From Polaromonas sp. AET17H-212 (GTDB lineage Bacteria; Pseudomonadota; Gammaproteobacteria; Burkholderiales; Burkholderiaceae_C): a stretch of 64,000 nt of DNA. This document shows positions 20,296 to 29,892 of the stretch, one piece after another (the stretch's first letter is position 1; each line of letters starts with the position of its first letter). The translations under genes and the position numbers were made by a program. The stretch covers positions 1 to 64,000 of the forward strand of contig NZ_NBZW01000012.1 of the NCBI RefSeq assembly GCF_002379085.1. The letters run 5' to 3'. The notes under the pieces are model-generated. The model was given only the letters and a program-made list of their open reading frames with translations, was not told the origin of the DNA and did no database searches.

Positions 20296-22122
20296 ATGCG
20301 CGTCCGCAGTTTCTGGTGTGGGCTGGTGTGGGCCCTGCTCTGCTGGGGTAGCGCCCACGCCGAGGTGCAGGAACTGCGCCAGGCCAGGGCCCTCATCACG
20401 CTGCAGGGCGGGGCGCCGGTGCCGTCCAGTGTCGAGCTGCCCTACCACTGGGACCGGCGTCATCCCGGGCTGGCCGGCGCCGCCACCTTTGAAATTGACT
20501 TCGGACCGCCGGCCACCAGCGCCAAATCCTATGCCATCTACATACCCAGGCTGGGCAACGCCTATGAAATCTGGCTCAACGGCAATCTGCTGGAAAAAAA
20601 TGGCGACCTGACAAAGTTCAATGGGGGCGACTACGCCAAGGTGCCACGTTTTGTGCCCGTCGCAACAGATCTCCTGCGGCCGTCGAACCGGCTGTTGATC
20701 CATGTCCGCGCCGACGTGGGCCGGCGCGGCGGACTGGCAACGCCGGTGGTGGGGCCGGACGAGGAGGTTCGCCGGCTTTACAGCAGCGACTACAACTGGC
20801 GCGCCACGGGAACCCTGGTGGTGGTGGTGCTCAGCTTCATGGTCGGCATGGTGGCGCTGGCCTTGTGGTTCACGCAGACCGATCCGACGCGGGCCTACCG
20901 CGCGGTGCGCGACCCGATGTACCTGCTGGGCGGGCTCGCCGAGCTGTTCTGGACGGTGCGTGTCGGCGATGTGCTGATTGAAAACCCGCCGCTGCCCTGG
21001 CCGGCCTGGGGCATGGTGACGGTGATGATGACGGGCGGCTGGCTGACCTGCATGGGAAGTTTTGGCGTGCGGGTGGCCGGCTGGTCCGAACTCAAGCCGG
21101 CGGTCTGGTTCAACCGCATGACCTGGACACTGTTTGCCATGGGCCTGCCGCTGATTGCATGGGCACTGGTGTTTGCATCGCCGCAGGTGCTGACTGCCTG
21201 GTACGGCGCTTACGCCCTGACGTTCACCTGCTTCATCGGCTTTTTCTGCTGGCGCGCGCTGCGCCACGCCACGCCGGCGCACCGGGTGGTGGCCGCGGCG
21301 CTTTTTGTCAATGTGCTGGTGGGCCTGCGCGACTGGTTTGTGTTCCGCATCAGCCCGTCCTACGCCGACAACACCCTGCTGCGTTACTCCTCGATGCTGT
21401 TCGGGCTGGCGCTGGCCTATATCGTGATCACGCGTTTTCGCGAGGTCAGCACCCAGGCGCGCGACCTGATGAACAACCTGTCCTCCCGCATCTCGCAGAA
21501 AGAGCGCGAGCTGGGCCAGACCTACCGCCAGGTCGAGCAGCTGGCGCGCGAACAGGAGCGGGTCAACGAGCGCACCCGCATCCTGCGCGACATGCACGAC
21601 GGTGTGGGCGCCCACCTGAGCGCCGCGATCCGGCAACTGCAGTCGGGCAAGGCCAGCACCGACGACGTGTTGCAGACGCTGCGCTACACGCTGGACCAGC
21701 TCAAGCTGTCCATCGACGCCATGCATTTGCTGCCGGGCGACATCAGCTCGCTGCTGGCCAACCTGCGGTACCGGCTGGAGCCGCGTTTTGCCGCCTCGGA
21801 CATCGAGCTGCAGTGGGTGGTGGGTAGCCTCGAGCCGGTCGCCCACATGGAAGCCAATGCCATGCGCCAGCTGCAGTTCATGGTGTTCGAGGCGCTGTCG
21901 AATGTGCTGCAGCATTCGCAGGCGACGACACTGGCGATCGAGGCCGAGATGGCCGGCGCCGGCGTGTGCCTGCGCGTCGTCGACAACGGGCGCGGCTTCG
22001 ACGCCGCCGCTGCGCCGCGCAAGGGGCTGCTGTCGATGCGCGAGCGGGCGAGCGCGATTGGCGTGGCCATCGCCATCGAAAGCCGGCCGGGCCGCACGGC
22101 CGTTGAAATACGGATTCCGTGA
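20296..22122 (+). CDS. Sensor histidine kinase with periplasmic jelly-roll-like domain and multi-helix membrane module
   Basis: The 608-residue product partners the upstream regulator. It has a signal peptide (ending WGSAHA, about residue 22). A periplasmic domain to about residue 165 contains YAIYIPRLGNAYEIWLNGNL, resembling a galactose-binding-like sensor of 7TMR-DISM proteins. About seven membrane helices follow (residues about 170-380), then a coiled segment and a HisKA_3-type dimerisation helix with H434 in RDMHDGVGAHLSAAIRQL. The C-terminal HATPase has FEALSNVLQHSQAT and DNGRGFD. The ligand is unknown. The ATP-binding domain looks complete. Confidence 0.87.
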   Translation: MRVRSFWCGLVWALLCWGSAHAEVQELRQARALITLQGGAPVPSSVELPYHWDRRHPGLAGAATFEIDFGPPATSAKSYAIYIPRLGNAYEIWLNGNLLEKNGDLTKFNGGDYAKVPRFVPVATDLLRPSNRLLIHVRADVGRRGGLATPVVGPDEEVRRLYSSDYNWRATGTLVVVVLSFMVGMVALALWFTQTDPTRAYRAVRDPMYLLGGLAELFWTVRVGDVLIENPPLPWPAWGMVTVMMTGGWLTCMGSFGVRVAGWSELKPAVWFNRMTWTLFAMGLPLIAWALVFASPQVLTAWYGAYALTFTCFIGFFCWRALRHATPAHRVVAAALFVNVLVGLRDWFVFRISPSYADNTLLRYSSMLFGLALAYIVITRFREVSTQARDLMNNLSSRISQKERELGQTYRQVEQLAREQERVNERTRILRDMHDGVGAHLSAAIRQLQSGKASTDDVLQTLRYTLDQLKLSIDAMHLLPGDISSLLANLRYRLEPRFAASDIELQWVVGSLEPVAHMEANAMRQLQFMVFEALSNVLQHSQATTLAIEAEMAGAGVCLRVVDNGRGFDAAAAPRKGLLSMRERASAIGVAIAIESRPGRTAVEIRIP

Positions 22123-22140
22123 CCGGTTGGCCGCGCGAAA

Positions 22141-22195
22141 TGCTATTAAATCAGTAGCCGTTAGTGCAGGCGTATCAGGGGCTAGGCCTTGATTT
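22141..22195 (+). repeat. Interspersed GCTAT/ATAGC repeat, copy 5
   Basis: TGCTATTAAATCAGTAGCCG, then TTAGTGCAGGCG, the CAGGGGCTAGGCC block and TTGATTT. It separates the histidine kinase stop from the convergent mnmA stop. Confidence 0.8.
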
Positions 22196-22219
22196 GACCG
22201 CAAAGACCGGGTGGCGGGC

Positions 22220-23371
22220 TCAGGGCAGCGCCGGCGTGTTGCTCGCGGCAATCACGCCGCCGCCCATGCAGACTTCGCCCTGGTAGAGCACGGCCGACTG
22301 GCCCGGTGTGACGGCCCACTGCGGCTGCTCGAAGTGCAGTTCGGCCTGCGTGGCGGAAGCGGCCACCAGCGTGCAGGCCGCGTCGGCCTGCCGGTAGCGC
22401 GTTTTGGCGGCCATGGCCCCCAGGGCCGGCGGCGCGCCGGCGACCCAGCTGCAGTCCTGCACCTGCACCTCGGTGGAGAGCAGCCAGGGGTGGTCGTGGC
22501 CCTGCACCACCCAGAGGGTGTTGGTCGCCATGTCCTTGCGCGCCACAAACCAGGGCTCGTGTTCGCCGACACCGCGCTGGCCGAGCGCCTGCACCGCCTT
22601 GAGTTCGGCGCCGCGCGCCTTCACACCGCCTATGCCCAGGCCCTGGCGTTGGCCCAGGGTGTAAAAACTCAGGCCCACATGTTCGCCCAGCACCCGGCCC
22701 TGGTCGTTCTTGATCGGTCCCGGCGCCTTGGCGATGTAGCGGTTCAGGAACTCGCGGAACGGCCGTTCACCGATGAAACAAATGCCGGTCGAGTCCTTCT
22801 TCTTCGCGTTCGGCAGGCCGATTTCGTCGGCGATGCGCCGCACCTCGGTCTTCTTCAGCTCGCCGACCGGAAACAGCGTTTTGGACAGCTGCGCCTGGTT
22901 CAGGCGGTGCAGGAAATAACTCTGGTCCTTGGCCGGGTCCAGGCCCTTGAGCAGTTCGTGCAGGCCGGTGGCCTCGTTCAGGCGCACACGGGCATAGTGG
23001 CCTGTCGCAATTTTTTCGGCGCCCAGCCGCATCGCATGGTCAAGGAAGGCCTTGAACTTGATCTCGGCGTTGCACAGGATGTCGGGATTCGGCGTGCGGC
23101 CGGCCTGGTACTCGCGCAGGAACTCGGCAAAGACGCGGTCCTTGTAGTCGGCGGCAAAGTTGACGTGTTCGATGGCGATGCCGATCACGTCGGCCACCGC
23201 CGCGGCGTCGACGAAGTCGACGTTGGACGAGCAGAACTCGCTGTCATCGTCGTCTTCCCAGTTCTTCATGAAGATGCCGATGACTTCATGGCCCTGCTGT
23301 TTGAGCAGGTGCGCGGTCACCGCGGAGTCCACGCCGCCACTCAATCCGACAACGATACGTTGCTTGTGCAT
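22220..23371 (-). CDS. mnmA: tRNA-specific 2-thiouridylase
   Basis: Thiolates U34 of tRNA-Lys, -Glu and -Gln using ATP and sulphur from a relay. The 383-residue product has the PP-loop SGGVDS (11-16), the catalytic nucleophile C100 in [12 protein letters not shown] and the partner C198 in [10 protein letters not shown]. All key residues are present. The nudJ gene lies upstream on the same strand (39 bp gap), the same order as in E. coli. Confidence 0.96.
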   Translation of the reverse strand: MHKQRIVVGLSGGVDSAVTAHLLKQQGHEVIGIFMKNWEDDDDSEFCSSNVDFVDAAAVADVIGIAIEHVNFAADYKDRVFAEFLREYQAGRTPNPDILCNAEIKFKAFLDHAMRLGAEKIATGHYARVRLNEATGLHELLKGLDPAKDQSYFLHRLNQAQLSKTLFPVGELKKTEVRRIADEIGLPNAKKKDSTGICFIGERPFREFLNRYIAKAPGPIKNDQGRVLGEHVGLSFYTLGQRQGLGIGGVKARGAELKAVQALGQRGVGEHEPWFVARKDMATNTLWVVQGHDHPWLLSTEVQVQDCSWVAGAPPALGAMAAKTRYRQADAACTLVAASATQAELHFEQPQWAVTPGQSAVLYQGEVCMGGGVIAASNTPALP

Positions 23372-23410
23372 GACAGCATTTTAGGTGGTGAGGCGATGGG
23401 GGCGAGAGGC

Positions 23411-23908
23411 TCAGGCCTTGACGTCGTAGACGCTGGGGTCGGTGGTCAGCAGGTCCACGGGGTAACGTTTGCCGGCCAGGTAGTCGTCCATGCAGGTCAG
23501 CAACAAGGGACTGCGGTGCAAGTGAGCACAAGCCCGGATCTCGTCGGGTGTCAGCCACAGGGTGCGCACAATGCCTTCGTCCAGCGCCTGCCCAACCATC
23601 TCCTCGCCGAGTGTGCCGCAAAAGGCAAAACGCAGGTAGGTGATGTCCAGCGGGATGTCCTGGCCAGGCACCGGTTTTTCGAAACGCGACATATAAATCC
23701 CCACCAGCGCCTGCGGCGTGAAGTGAAACGCGGTTTCTTCCAGCGTCTCCCGCGCGCAACCCTGGATCGGGCTTTCGCCCGGGTCCAGGTGGCCGGCCGG
23801 ATTGTTCAGGCGCAGGCCATCCTGCGTGTGTTCTTCCACCAGCAAAAACCGGCCCTCGCGCTCGATGATGGCCGCGACCGTGACACTGGGTTTCCATCGT
23901 GTATTCAT
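23411..23908 (-). CDS. nudJ: NUDIX hydrolase (NudJ-like)
   Basis: The 165-residue product has a Nudix box at residues 39-61 with G39, E45, R53-E54 and E57-E58; positions 55 and 60 deviate from the consensus (T and A). NudJ in E. coli is a phosphatase acting on thiamine pyrophosphates and nucleoside di- or triphosphates, and it precedes mnmA, as here. I prefer ATG 23908 (MNTRWKPSVTVAAIIER), because the longer open frame to 23995 is unlike the family. Confidence 0.85.
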   Translation of the reverse strand: MNTRWKPSVTVAAIIEREGRFLLVEEHTQDGLRLNNPAGHLDPGESPIQGCARETLEETAFHFTPQALVGIYMSRFEKPVPGQDIPLDITYLRFAFCGTLGEEMVGQALDEGIVRTLWLTPDEIRACAHLHRSPLLLTCMDDYLAGKRYPVDLLTTDPSVYDVKA

Positions 23909-24055
23909 CGCAGCATTATCCGTGGGCCACCTGTCCGCACTGCAGCCTGCGGGACTTCCAGAGAGCCGCGTCCAAAAAAAGCCGGGGAAAGTCATGTAAG
24001 CTCGCTGACAGGTAACAATTTCACGTAGAACTACTTACGCAACGAGGAGACACCC

Positions 24056-25171
24056 ATGCGAATCGGGGTACCGGCCGAAATCACGGCGGGGGAAACACGC
24101 GTTGCCGTCACGCCCGAGACGGCCAAAAAACTAAAAAGCCAGGGCCACACCGTCTGCATCCAGTCGGGTGCCGGCGTGGCTGCCAGCGTGCCCGATGAGG
24201 CCTATGTCGCCGCGGGCGCCGAGATCACCGATGCCGCCGGCGCCTATGCCAGCGACATCGTGCTCAAGGTGCGTTGCCCGCTGGACAGCGAAATCGGCCT
24301 GGCCAAAGCCGGCACGGTGCTGGTCGGCATGCTCAATCCCTTTGACCCTGCCGGCCTGCAACGGCTGGCCGCCGCGCAACTGACGGCGTTCGCGCTCGAA
24401 GCAGCGCCGCGCACCAGCCGCGCGCAAAGCATGGACGTGTTGTCATCGCAGGCCAACATCGCCGGCTACAAGGCCGTGATGATGGCGGCCAACAGCTATC
24501 AGCGCTTCTTCCCGATGCTGATGACCGCCGCCGGCACCGTCAAGGCCGCCCGTGTGGTGATTCTCGGCGTTGGTGTGGCCGGTCTGCAGGCGATTGCCAC
24601 GGCCAAACGGCTGGGCGCGGTGATCGAGGCCAGCGACGTGCGTCCCAGCGTCAAGGAGCAGGTCGAGTCACTGGGTGGCAAGTTCATCGACGTGCCTTAC
24701 GAGACCGACGAAGAGCGCGAAGCGGCCGTCGGTGTCGGCGGCTATGCCAAACCCATGCCACCCAGCTGGCTGGAGCGGCAAAAGGCCGAGGTCGCCAAAC
24801 GCGTGGCCCTGGCCGATGTCGTGATCACTACCGCGCTGATTCCGGGCCGTGCCGCCCCGGTGCTGGTGACCGAAGACATGGTCAAGGCCATGAAGCCGGG
24901 CAGCGTGATTGTCGATCTGGCCGCGCCGCAAGGCGGCAACTGCCCGCTGACCGAACCCGGCAAAACCGTGGTCAAACACGGCGTCACGCTGATCGGCGAG
25001 ACCAATGTGCCGGCGCTGGTCGCCGCCGACGCCAGCGCGCTGTACGCCCGCAACCTGCTGGACTTCCTCAAGCTGGTCATCAGCAAGGAAGGCACGCTCA
25101 ACATCGACCTCGAAGACGACATCGTGGCAGCCTGCCTGATGACGCAGGGCGGCGAAGTCAAGCGCAAGTAG
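24056..25171 (+). CDS. pntAA: NAD(P) transhydrogenase subunit alpha part 1
   Basis: The soluble NAD-binding subunit of proton-translocating transhydrogenase, which transfers hydride from NADH to NADP. In this genome alpha is split into two proteins. The 371-residue product has the RIGVPAEITAGETRVAVTPE start and the dinucleotide-binding segment ILGVGVAGLQAIATAKRLGA. GAGGAG precedes ATG 24056. Next come pntAB (77 bp gap) and pntB. Confidence 0.93.
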   Translation: MRIGVPAEITAGETRVAVTPETAKKLKSQGHTVCIQSGAGVAASVPDEAYVAAGAEITDAAGAYASDIVLKVRCPLDSEIGLAKAGTVLVGMLNPFDPAGLQRLAAAQLTAFALEAAPRTSRAQSMDVLSSQANIAGYKAVMMAANSYQRFFPMLMTAAGTVKAARVVILGVGVAGLQAIATAKRLGAVIEASDVRPSVKEQVESLGGKFIDVPYETDEEREAAVGVGGYAKPMPPSWLERQKAEVAKRVALADVVITTALIPGRAAPVLVTEDMVKAMKPGSVIVDLAAPQGGNCPLTEPGKTVVKHGVTLIGETNVPALVAADASALYARNLLDFLKLVISKEGTLNIDLEDDIVAACLMTQGGEVKRK

Positions 25172-25248
25172 TTCCACGCGAAGCCAAGAAGCAATAACCC
25201 ACTTTCACGGGCCAGGCGGCAGCGCCAGCCCACCAGGAGAAGAAGACC

Positions 25249-25575
25249 ATGGATGCAGTGTCACCCACCATCATCAACCTCATCATCTTCGTGCTGGCCA
25301 TTTACGTGGGTTACCACGTGGTGTGGACCGTCACGCCCGCCCTGCACACGCCGCTGATGGCGGTGACCAACGCGATTTCGGCCATTGTCATCGTCGGCGC
25401 CATGCTGGCCGCCGCGCTGACGGTCACGCCGCTGGGCAAGACCATGGGCGTGCTCGCCGTGGCGCTGGCCGCGGTCAATGTGTTCGGTGGCTTCCTGGTC
25501 ACGCGCCGCATGCTGGAGATGTTCCGCAAGAAAGAAAAGAAAACAGCGGCCGCTGATGCAGGAGCCGCCAAATGA
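25249..25575 (+). CDS. pntAB: NAD(P) transhydrogenase subunit alpha part 2
   Basis: The small membrane part of the split alpha subunit, 108 residues, with about three transmembrane helices ([19 protein letters not shown], then [18 protein letters not shown]) and a lysine-rich C-terminus. A GGAGAAGAAG ribosome site precedes the start. Its stop overlaps the pntB start (ATGA), so translation is coupled. Confidence 0.92.
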   Translation: MDAVSPTIINLIIFVLAIYVGYHVVWTVTPALHTPLMAVTNAISAIVIVGAMLAAALTVTPLGKTMGVLAVALAAVNVFGGFLVTRRMLEMFRKKEKKTAAADAGAAK

Positions 25576-27005
25576 GCATGAACCTCGTCACGCTGCTGTA
25601 CCTGGTGGCTTCGGTCTGTTTCATCCAGGCGCTCAAGGGCCTGTCGCATCCCACGACCTCGATCCGCGGCAACCTGTTCGGCATGGTGGGCATGGCGATC
25701 GCCATCCTGACCACCGGCGCCCTGATCGTGGAGATTTCGGGCGGCAAGGCTGCCGGCATGGTCTACGTGCTGGCCGCGCTGGTGGTCGGCGGCAGCGTTG
25801 GCACCCTGATGGCCAAACGCGTCGAAATGACCAAGATGCCCGAGCTGGTCGCCTTCATGCACAGCATGATTGGCCTGGCCGCGGTGTTCATCGCGGTAGC
25901 CGCCATGGCTGAGCCCGACGCCTTTGGCATCGTGGCCGCGGGCCTGCCCACGGCGGCGATTCCGGCCGGCAACCGGCTGGAGCTGTTCCTCGGTGCGGCG
26001 ATCGGCGCGATCACCTTCAGCGGCTCGGTGATTGCCTTCGGCAAGCTCAGTGGCAAGTACAAGTTCCGCCTGTTCCAGGGCGCGCCGGTGACGTTTGCCG
26101 GCCAGCACATGATCAACCTGGTGCTGGGCATCGCCACGCTGGCGCTCGGTCTGGTCTTCATGTTCACCGGCAACTGGACGGCCTTTTTTGCGATGCTGGC
26201 GCTGTCTTTCGTGCTGGGCGTGCTGATCATCATCCCGATCGGCGGCGCCGACATGCCGGTCGTTGTGTCCATGCTCAACAGCTACTCGGGCTGGGCCGCG
26301 GCCGGCATCGGCTTTTCGCTGAACAACGCCATGCTGATCGTGGCCGGCTCGCTGGTCGGTTCGTCGGGTGCCATCCTGTCTTACATCATGTGCAAGGCGA
26401 TGAACCGCTCCTTCTTCAACGTGATCCTCGGCGGCTTTGGCGGCGAGGCCGGCACGGCCGCCGCCGGCGCCAAGGAGCAGCGTCCGGTCAAGTCCGGCTC
26501 GGCCGACGACGCGGCCTTCATCCTGGGCAATGCTGAAACCGTGATCATCGTGCCGGGTTACGGCCTGGCGGTGGCGCGGGCCCAGCATTCGGTCAAGGAG
26601 CTCGCACAAAAACTCACCGACCGCGGTGTCAACGTCAAGTACGCGATTCATCCGGTGGCGGGCCGCATGCCCGGCCACATGAACGTGCTGCTGGCCGAGG
26701 CCGAGGTGCCGTATGACCAGGTCTTCGAGATGGAAGACATCAACGCCGAGTTCGGCCAGGCCGACGTGGCCATCATCCTGGGGGCCAATGATGTGGTCAA
26801 CCCGGCGGCCCACGTCAAGGGCAGCGCCATCTACGGCATGCCCATCCTCGAGGCCTACAAGGCCAAAACCGTCATCGTCAACAAACGCTCCATGGCTGCT
26901 GGGTATGCCGGCCTGGACAACGAGCTGTTCTACATGGACAAGACCATGATGGTCTTTGGCGATGCGAAAAAAGTGATCGAGGACATGGGCAAGGCGATTG
27001 AGTAA
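25572..27005 (+). CDS. pntB: NAD(P) transhydrogenase subunit beta
   Basis: The 477-residue beta subunit combines a hydrophobic proton-channel region (about residues 1-270) with a C-terminal NADP-binding domain ([34 protein letters not shown], and the [22 protein letters not shown] stretch). It completes the three-gene transhydrogenase, which supplies NADPH from the proton gradient. Confidence 0.95.
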   Translation: MSMNLVTLLYLVASVCFIQALKGLSHPTTSIRGNLFGMVGMAIAILTTGALIVEISGGKAAGMVYVLAALVVGGSVGTLMAKRVEMTKMPELVAFMHSMIGLAAVFIAVAAMAEPDAFGIVAAGLPTAAIPAGNRLELFLGAAIGAITFSGSVIAFGKLSGKYKFRLFQGAPVTFAGQHMINLVLGIATLALGLVFMFTGNWTAFFAMLALSFVLGVLIIIPIGGADMPVVVSMLNSYSGWAAAGIGFSLNNAMLIVAGSLVGSSGAILSYIMCKAMNRSFFNVILGGFGGEAGTAAAGAKEQRPVKSGSADDAAFILGNAETVIIVPGYGLAVARAQHSVKELAQKLTDRGVNVKYAIHPVAGRMPGHMNVLLAEAEVPYDQVFEMEDINAEFGQADVAIILGANDVVNPAAHVKGSAIYGMPILEAYKAKTVIVNKRSMAAGYAGLDNELFYMDKTMMVFGDAKKVIEDMGKAIE

Positions 27006-27045
27006 CCGGGCCGCCCGGGCGCAGCTTTTTCGCACAAATGACATG

Positions 27046-27070
27046 AATCAGAGGGGCGTCCCTTCTGATT
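27046..27070 (+). terminator. Hairpin downstream of pntB
   Basis: AATCAGA (27046-27052) pairs with TCTGATT (27064-27070), and the stem continues through GGGG/CCCT to an 11-bp helix with one G-T pair and a CGT loop. It lies 41 bases after the pntB stop. Only a TT follows, so it is a weak intrinsic terminator or an mRNA-stabilising or operator hairpin ahead of fadD. Confidence 0.5.
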
Positions 27071-27164
27071 TGGCCGTTTCCTAGGGAAAACGCAATAGCC
27101 CCGCCGAGGGTCGCGCCGCGACAATCCGTGGCAGTTGTTCAATCGTCATCTGGAGAAGACAAGC

Positions 27165-28853
27165 ATGAATGCATCCACCCTCGACCGTCCCTGGCTGAAA
27201 GCCTATCCGCCGGGCGTGCCGGCCGATATCGATGCGTCGCAATACGCTTCGCTGGTAGCGCTGATGGAAGAAAGTTTTTCCAAAAACGCTTCGGCCGTGG
27301 CCTACAGCTTCATGGGCAAGGACATCACGTTCGGCCAGACCGACAGCCTGTCGCAGGCTTTTGCCGCCTACCTGCAGGGCTTGGGGCTGGCCAAGGGTGA
27401 TCGCGTCGCCATCATGATGCCCAATGTGCCGCAGTACCCGGTCGCGGTGGCGGCCATCCTGCGCGCCGGTTATGTGGTGGTCAATGTCAATCCCCTGTAC
27501 ACGCCGCGCGAGCTGGAGCACCAGCTCAAGGATTCGGGCGCCAAGGCGATTGTCATCATCGAGAACTTCGCCAACACGCTGGAACAGTGCATTGCGAACA
27601 CGCCGGTCAAGCATGTGGTGCTCACGGCCATGGGCGACCAGCTCGGCGTGCTCAAGGGTGCGCTGGTCAACTACGTGGTTCGCAACGTCAAGAAAATGGT
27701 GCCGCCCTTCAATTTGCCCGGCGCCGTGCGTTTCAATGACGCGGTGGCCCAGGGGACGCGCGGCAGCCTCAAGCGGCCCGACCTCAAGCCTGACGACGTG
27801 GCGGTGCTGCAGTACACCGGCGGCACCACCGGCGTTTCCAAGGGCGCCGTGCTGTTGCACCGCAATGTGATTGCCAACGTGCTTCAGTCCGAAGCCTGGA
27901 ACGGCCCGGCCATGGCCGGCATGGCGGCGGGTGTGCAGCCGACCTATGTCTGCGCGCTGCCGCTGTACCATATCTTCGCGTTCACCGTGAACATGATGCT
28001 GGGCATGCGCACCGGCGGCAAGAACATCCTGATCCCGAACCCGCGCGACCTGCCGGCCGTGCTCAAGGAGCTGTCCAAACACAAGGTGCACAGCTTCCCG
28101 GCGGTCAACACCCTGTTCAACGGCCTGGCCAACCATCCCGACTTCAACACCGTGGACTGGTCGCACCTGAAGGTGTCGCTGGGTGGCGGCATGGCGGTGC
28201 AAAGCGCCGTCGCCAAGCTCTGGCTGGAAAAAACCGGTTGCCCGATCTGTGAAGGTTACGGCCTGTCGGAAACCTCGCCGTCGGCCAGTTGCAACCCGAC
28301 CAACAGCAAGGTCTTCACCGGCACCATTGGTGTGCCGATTCCCAGCACTTATTTCAAGCTGCTCGACGACGACGGCAACGAGGTGCCGCCCGGCCAGCCC
28401 GGCGAGATCGCCATCAAGGGCCCGCAGGTCATGGCCGGCTACTGGCAGCGTCCCGACGAAACCGCCAAGGTCATGACGCCTGACGGTTACTTCAAGTCGG
28501 GCGACATCGGCGTGGTCGACGAGCGCGGCTTCTTCAGGATCGTGGACCGCAAGAAGGACATGATTCTGGTCAGCGGTTTCAATGTCTACCCGAACGAGGT
28601 TGAAGACGTGGTCTCCGGCATGGAAGGCGTGATGGAGTGCGCCTGCGTCGGGGTGGCGGACGACAAGTCGGGCGAGGCCGTCAAGCTGGTCATTGTCAAG
28701 AAGAACCCGGACCTGACCGAAGCCCAGGTGCGCGAGTTCTGCAAGACCAACCTGACCGGTTACAAGCAGCCCAAGGTGGTCGAGTTCCGCACCGAGCTGC
28801 CGAAAACCCCGGTCGGCAAGATCCTGCGCCGGGAATTGCGCGACAAGAAGTAG
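27165..28853 (+). CDS. fadD: Long-chain fatty acid-CoA ligase
   Basis: Activates fatty acids to acyl-CoA for beta-oxidation. The 562-residue product (ATG 27165, preceded by CTGGAGAAG) has the AMP-binding motif YTGGTTGVSKGAV starting at Y217, the linker motif GYGLSETSPSAS and, in the C-terminal half, YFKSGDIGVVDERGF and the conserved lysine region near LPKTPVGKILRR. The frame opens at 27135, but the additional ten residues are unlikely. The 160 bp to pntB carry only the hairpin. Confidence 0.93.
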   Translation: MNASTLDRPWLKAYPPGVPADIDASQYASLVALMEESFSKNASAVAYSFMGKDITFGQTDSLSQAFAAYLQGLGLAKGDRVAIMMPNVPQYPVAVAAILRAGYVVVNVNPLYTPRELEHQLKDSGAKAIVIIENFANTLEQCIANTPVKHVVLTAMGDQLGVLKGALVNYVVRNVKKMVPPFNLPGAVRFNDAVAQGTRGSLKRPDLKPDDVAVLQYTGGTTGVSKGAVLLHRNVIANVLQSEAWNGPAMAGMAAGVQPTYVCALPLYHIFAFTVNMMLGMRTGGKNILIPNPRDLPAVLKELSKHKVHSFPAVNTLFNGLANHPDFNTVDWSHLKVSLGGGMAVQSAVAKLWLEKTGCPICEGYGLSETSPSASCNPTNSKVFTGTIGVPIPSTYFKLLDDDGNEVPPGQPGEIAIKGPQVMAGYWQRPDETAKVMTPDGYFKSGDIGVVDERGFFRIVDRKKDMILVSGFNVYPNEVEDVVSGMEGVMECACVGVADDKSGEAVKLVIVKKNPDLTEAQVREFCKTNLTGYKQPKVVEFRTELPKTPVGKILRRELRDKK

Positions 28854-28874
28854 CGCAGGCCCGGCAGGTGAAAG

Positions 28875-28901
28875 AAAAAGGCGGCTCCGGCTGCCTTTTT
28901 T
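28875..28901 (+). terminator. Intrinsic terminator after fadD
   Basis: AAAGGCGGC (28877-28885) pairs with GCTGCCTTT (28890-28898), one G-T wobble, across a 4-base loop, followed by TTT. It lies 21 bases past the fadD stop and 48 bases before the mtnN start, a convincing intrinsic terminator. Confidence 0.85.
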
Positions 28902-28948
28902 CCTTGGTGCGGCCAGGAACGGGCACCCGTTCGGGCAAACTTGCAGCC

Positions 28949-29707
28949 ATGAAACCTACCGCCATCCTGAGCGCCCTCGCCGAAGAGCAGCGGGGCCTGC
29001 TGGAGCTGCTGCAGCGGCCGCAGAAAACCCGCCATGCCGGCCGCGACTTCTGGCAGGGTGAGCTGCATGGCCAGCCCGTGGTGCTGGCGCTGTCAAAAAT
29101 TGGCAAGGTGGCCGCGGCCACCACGGCGACGGCGCTGATCGAGCGTTTCGCTGTCGGCCGCGTGGTGTTCACCGGGGTGGCCGGCGGGCTGGGCGAGGGT
29201 GTGCAGGTCGGGGACGTGGTGGTGGCGACCGATTTCCTGCAGCACGACCTGGATGTCTCGCCGCTGTTTCCACGCTACGAGGTGCCGTTTTACGGGAAGG
29301 CCCGGTTCGACGGTGACACGGCCCTCACCGCGCTGCTTTATGCGGCGGCCTGTGCCGCGCTGGCCCCGGTGGAGGCGGGCCGGTCCGCGCAGCGTTTTCC
29401 GCAGGCCCGCGTCCACCAGGGCCTGCTGGCCAGCGGCGACCGGTTTGTCTCGGGTTCCGCCGAGTCGCAGGCCCTGCAGGCCGCGCTGGCCGGCGCCGGG
29501 CACGCGGTGCTGGCCGTCGAGATGGAGGGCGCCGCCGTGGCCCAGGTCTGCCTCGATTACGGCGTGCCCTTTGCCGCCATGCGCACGATTTCAGACCGCG
29601 CCGATGACAGCGCCCATGTGGATTTCTCGAGTTTTGTCGAGCAGGTGGCCAGCCATTACGCGCAGGCCATTGTTGAGCGATTTTTGCTTTCGCTATCAAT
29701 AAAGTAG
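28949..29707 (+). CDS. mtnN: 5'-methylthioadenosine/S-adenosylhomocysteine nucleosidase
   Basis: Hydrolyses the glycosidic bond of methylthioadenosine and adenosylhomocysteine. The 252-residue product has VFTGVAGGLGEGVQVGDVVV, the active-site segment VEMEGAAVAQVC (catalytic Glu) and RTISDRADDSAHVDF with its conserved Asp. The start is ATG 28949 after the fadD terminator; the frame is open far upstream but belongs to the fadD region. The last codons (LSIK) and the TAG stop lie in a repeat copy at 29690-29744, so the natural C-terminus may have been trimmed. Confidence 0.92.
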   Translation: MKPTAILSALAEEQRGLLELLQRPQKTRHAGRDFWQGELHGQPVVLALSKIGKVAAATTATALIERFAVGRVVFTGVAGGLGEGVQVGDVVVATDFLQHDLDVSPLFPRYEVPFYGKARFDGDTALTALLYAAACAALAPVEAGRSAQRFPQARVHQGLLASGDRFVSGSAESQALQAALAGAGHAVLAVEMEGAAVAQVCLDYGVPFAAMRTISDRADDSAHVDFSSFVEQVASHYAQAIVERFLLSLSIK

Positions 29708-29744
29708 CTGCTGGCGACCGCCTTACAAGGGCTGGAGGCCGATT
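29690..29744 (+). repeat. Interspersed GCTAT/ATAGC repeat, copy 6 (supplies the mtnN stop)
   Basis: CGCTATCAATAAAGTAGCTG, then CTGGCGACCGCC, ACAAGGGCTGGAGGCC and GATTC. The mtnN stop codon TAG lies inside the second half of the dyad. Confidence 0.85.
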
Positions 29745-29786
29745 CGGCTAAAAATCGTCGGTTAGGCTGCCACCGACAGCCGTGTG

Positions 29787-29892
29787 TCCTCTTCATACCA
29801 GCCAGGGCCGCGGGTCCGGCTTTGCCGGCCCGCAGGCGCAGCGGCCCCCTCGGGGGGCAGGGAGTTCCGCGCAGTGAGCGACCGTGGGGGCT
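29787..29892 (+). repeat. GC-rich gene-edge repeat, copy A
   Basis: Carries the repeat blocks CTTCATACCAGCCAGGGCCG, GGCCCGCAGGCGCAGCGGCC and CAGTGAGCGACCGTGGGGGC, shared with copies B and C. It ends exactly at the stop codon of corA (minus strand). Confidence 0.8.
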
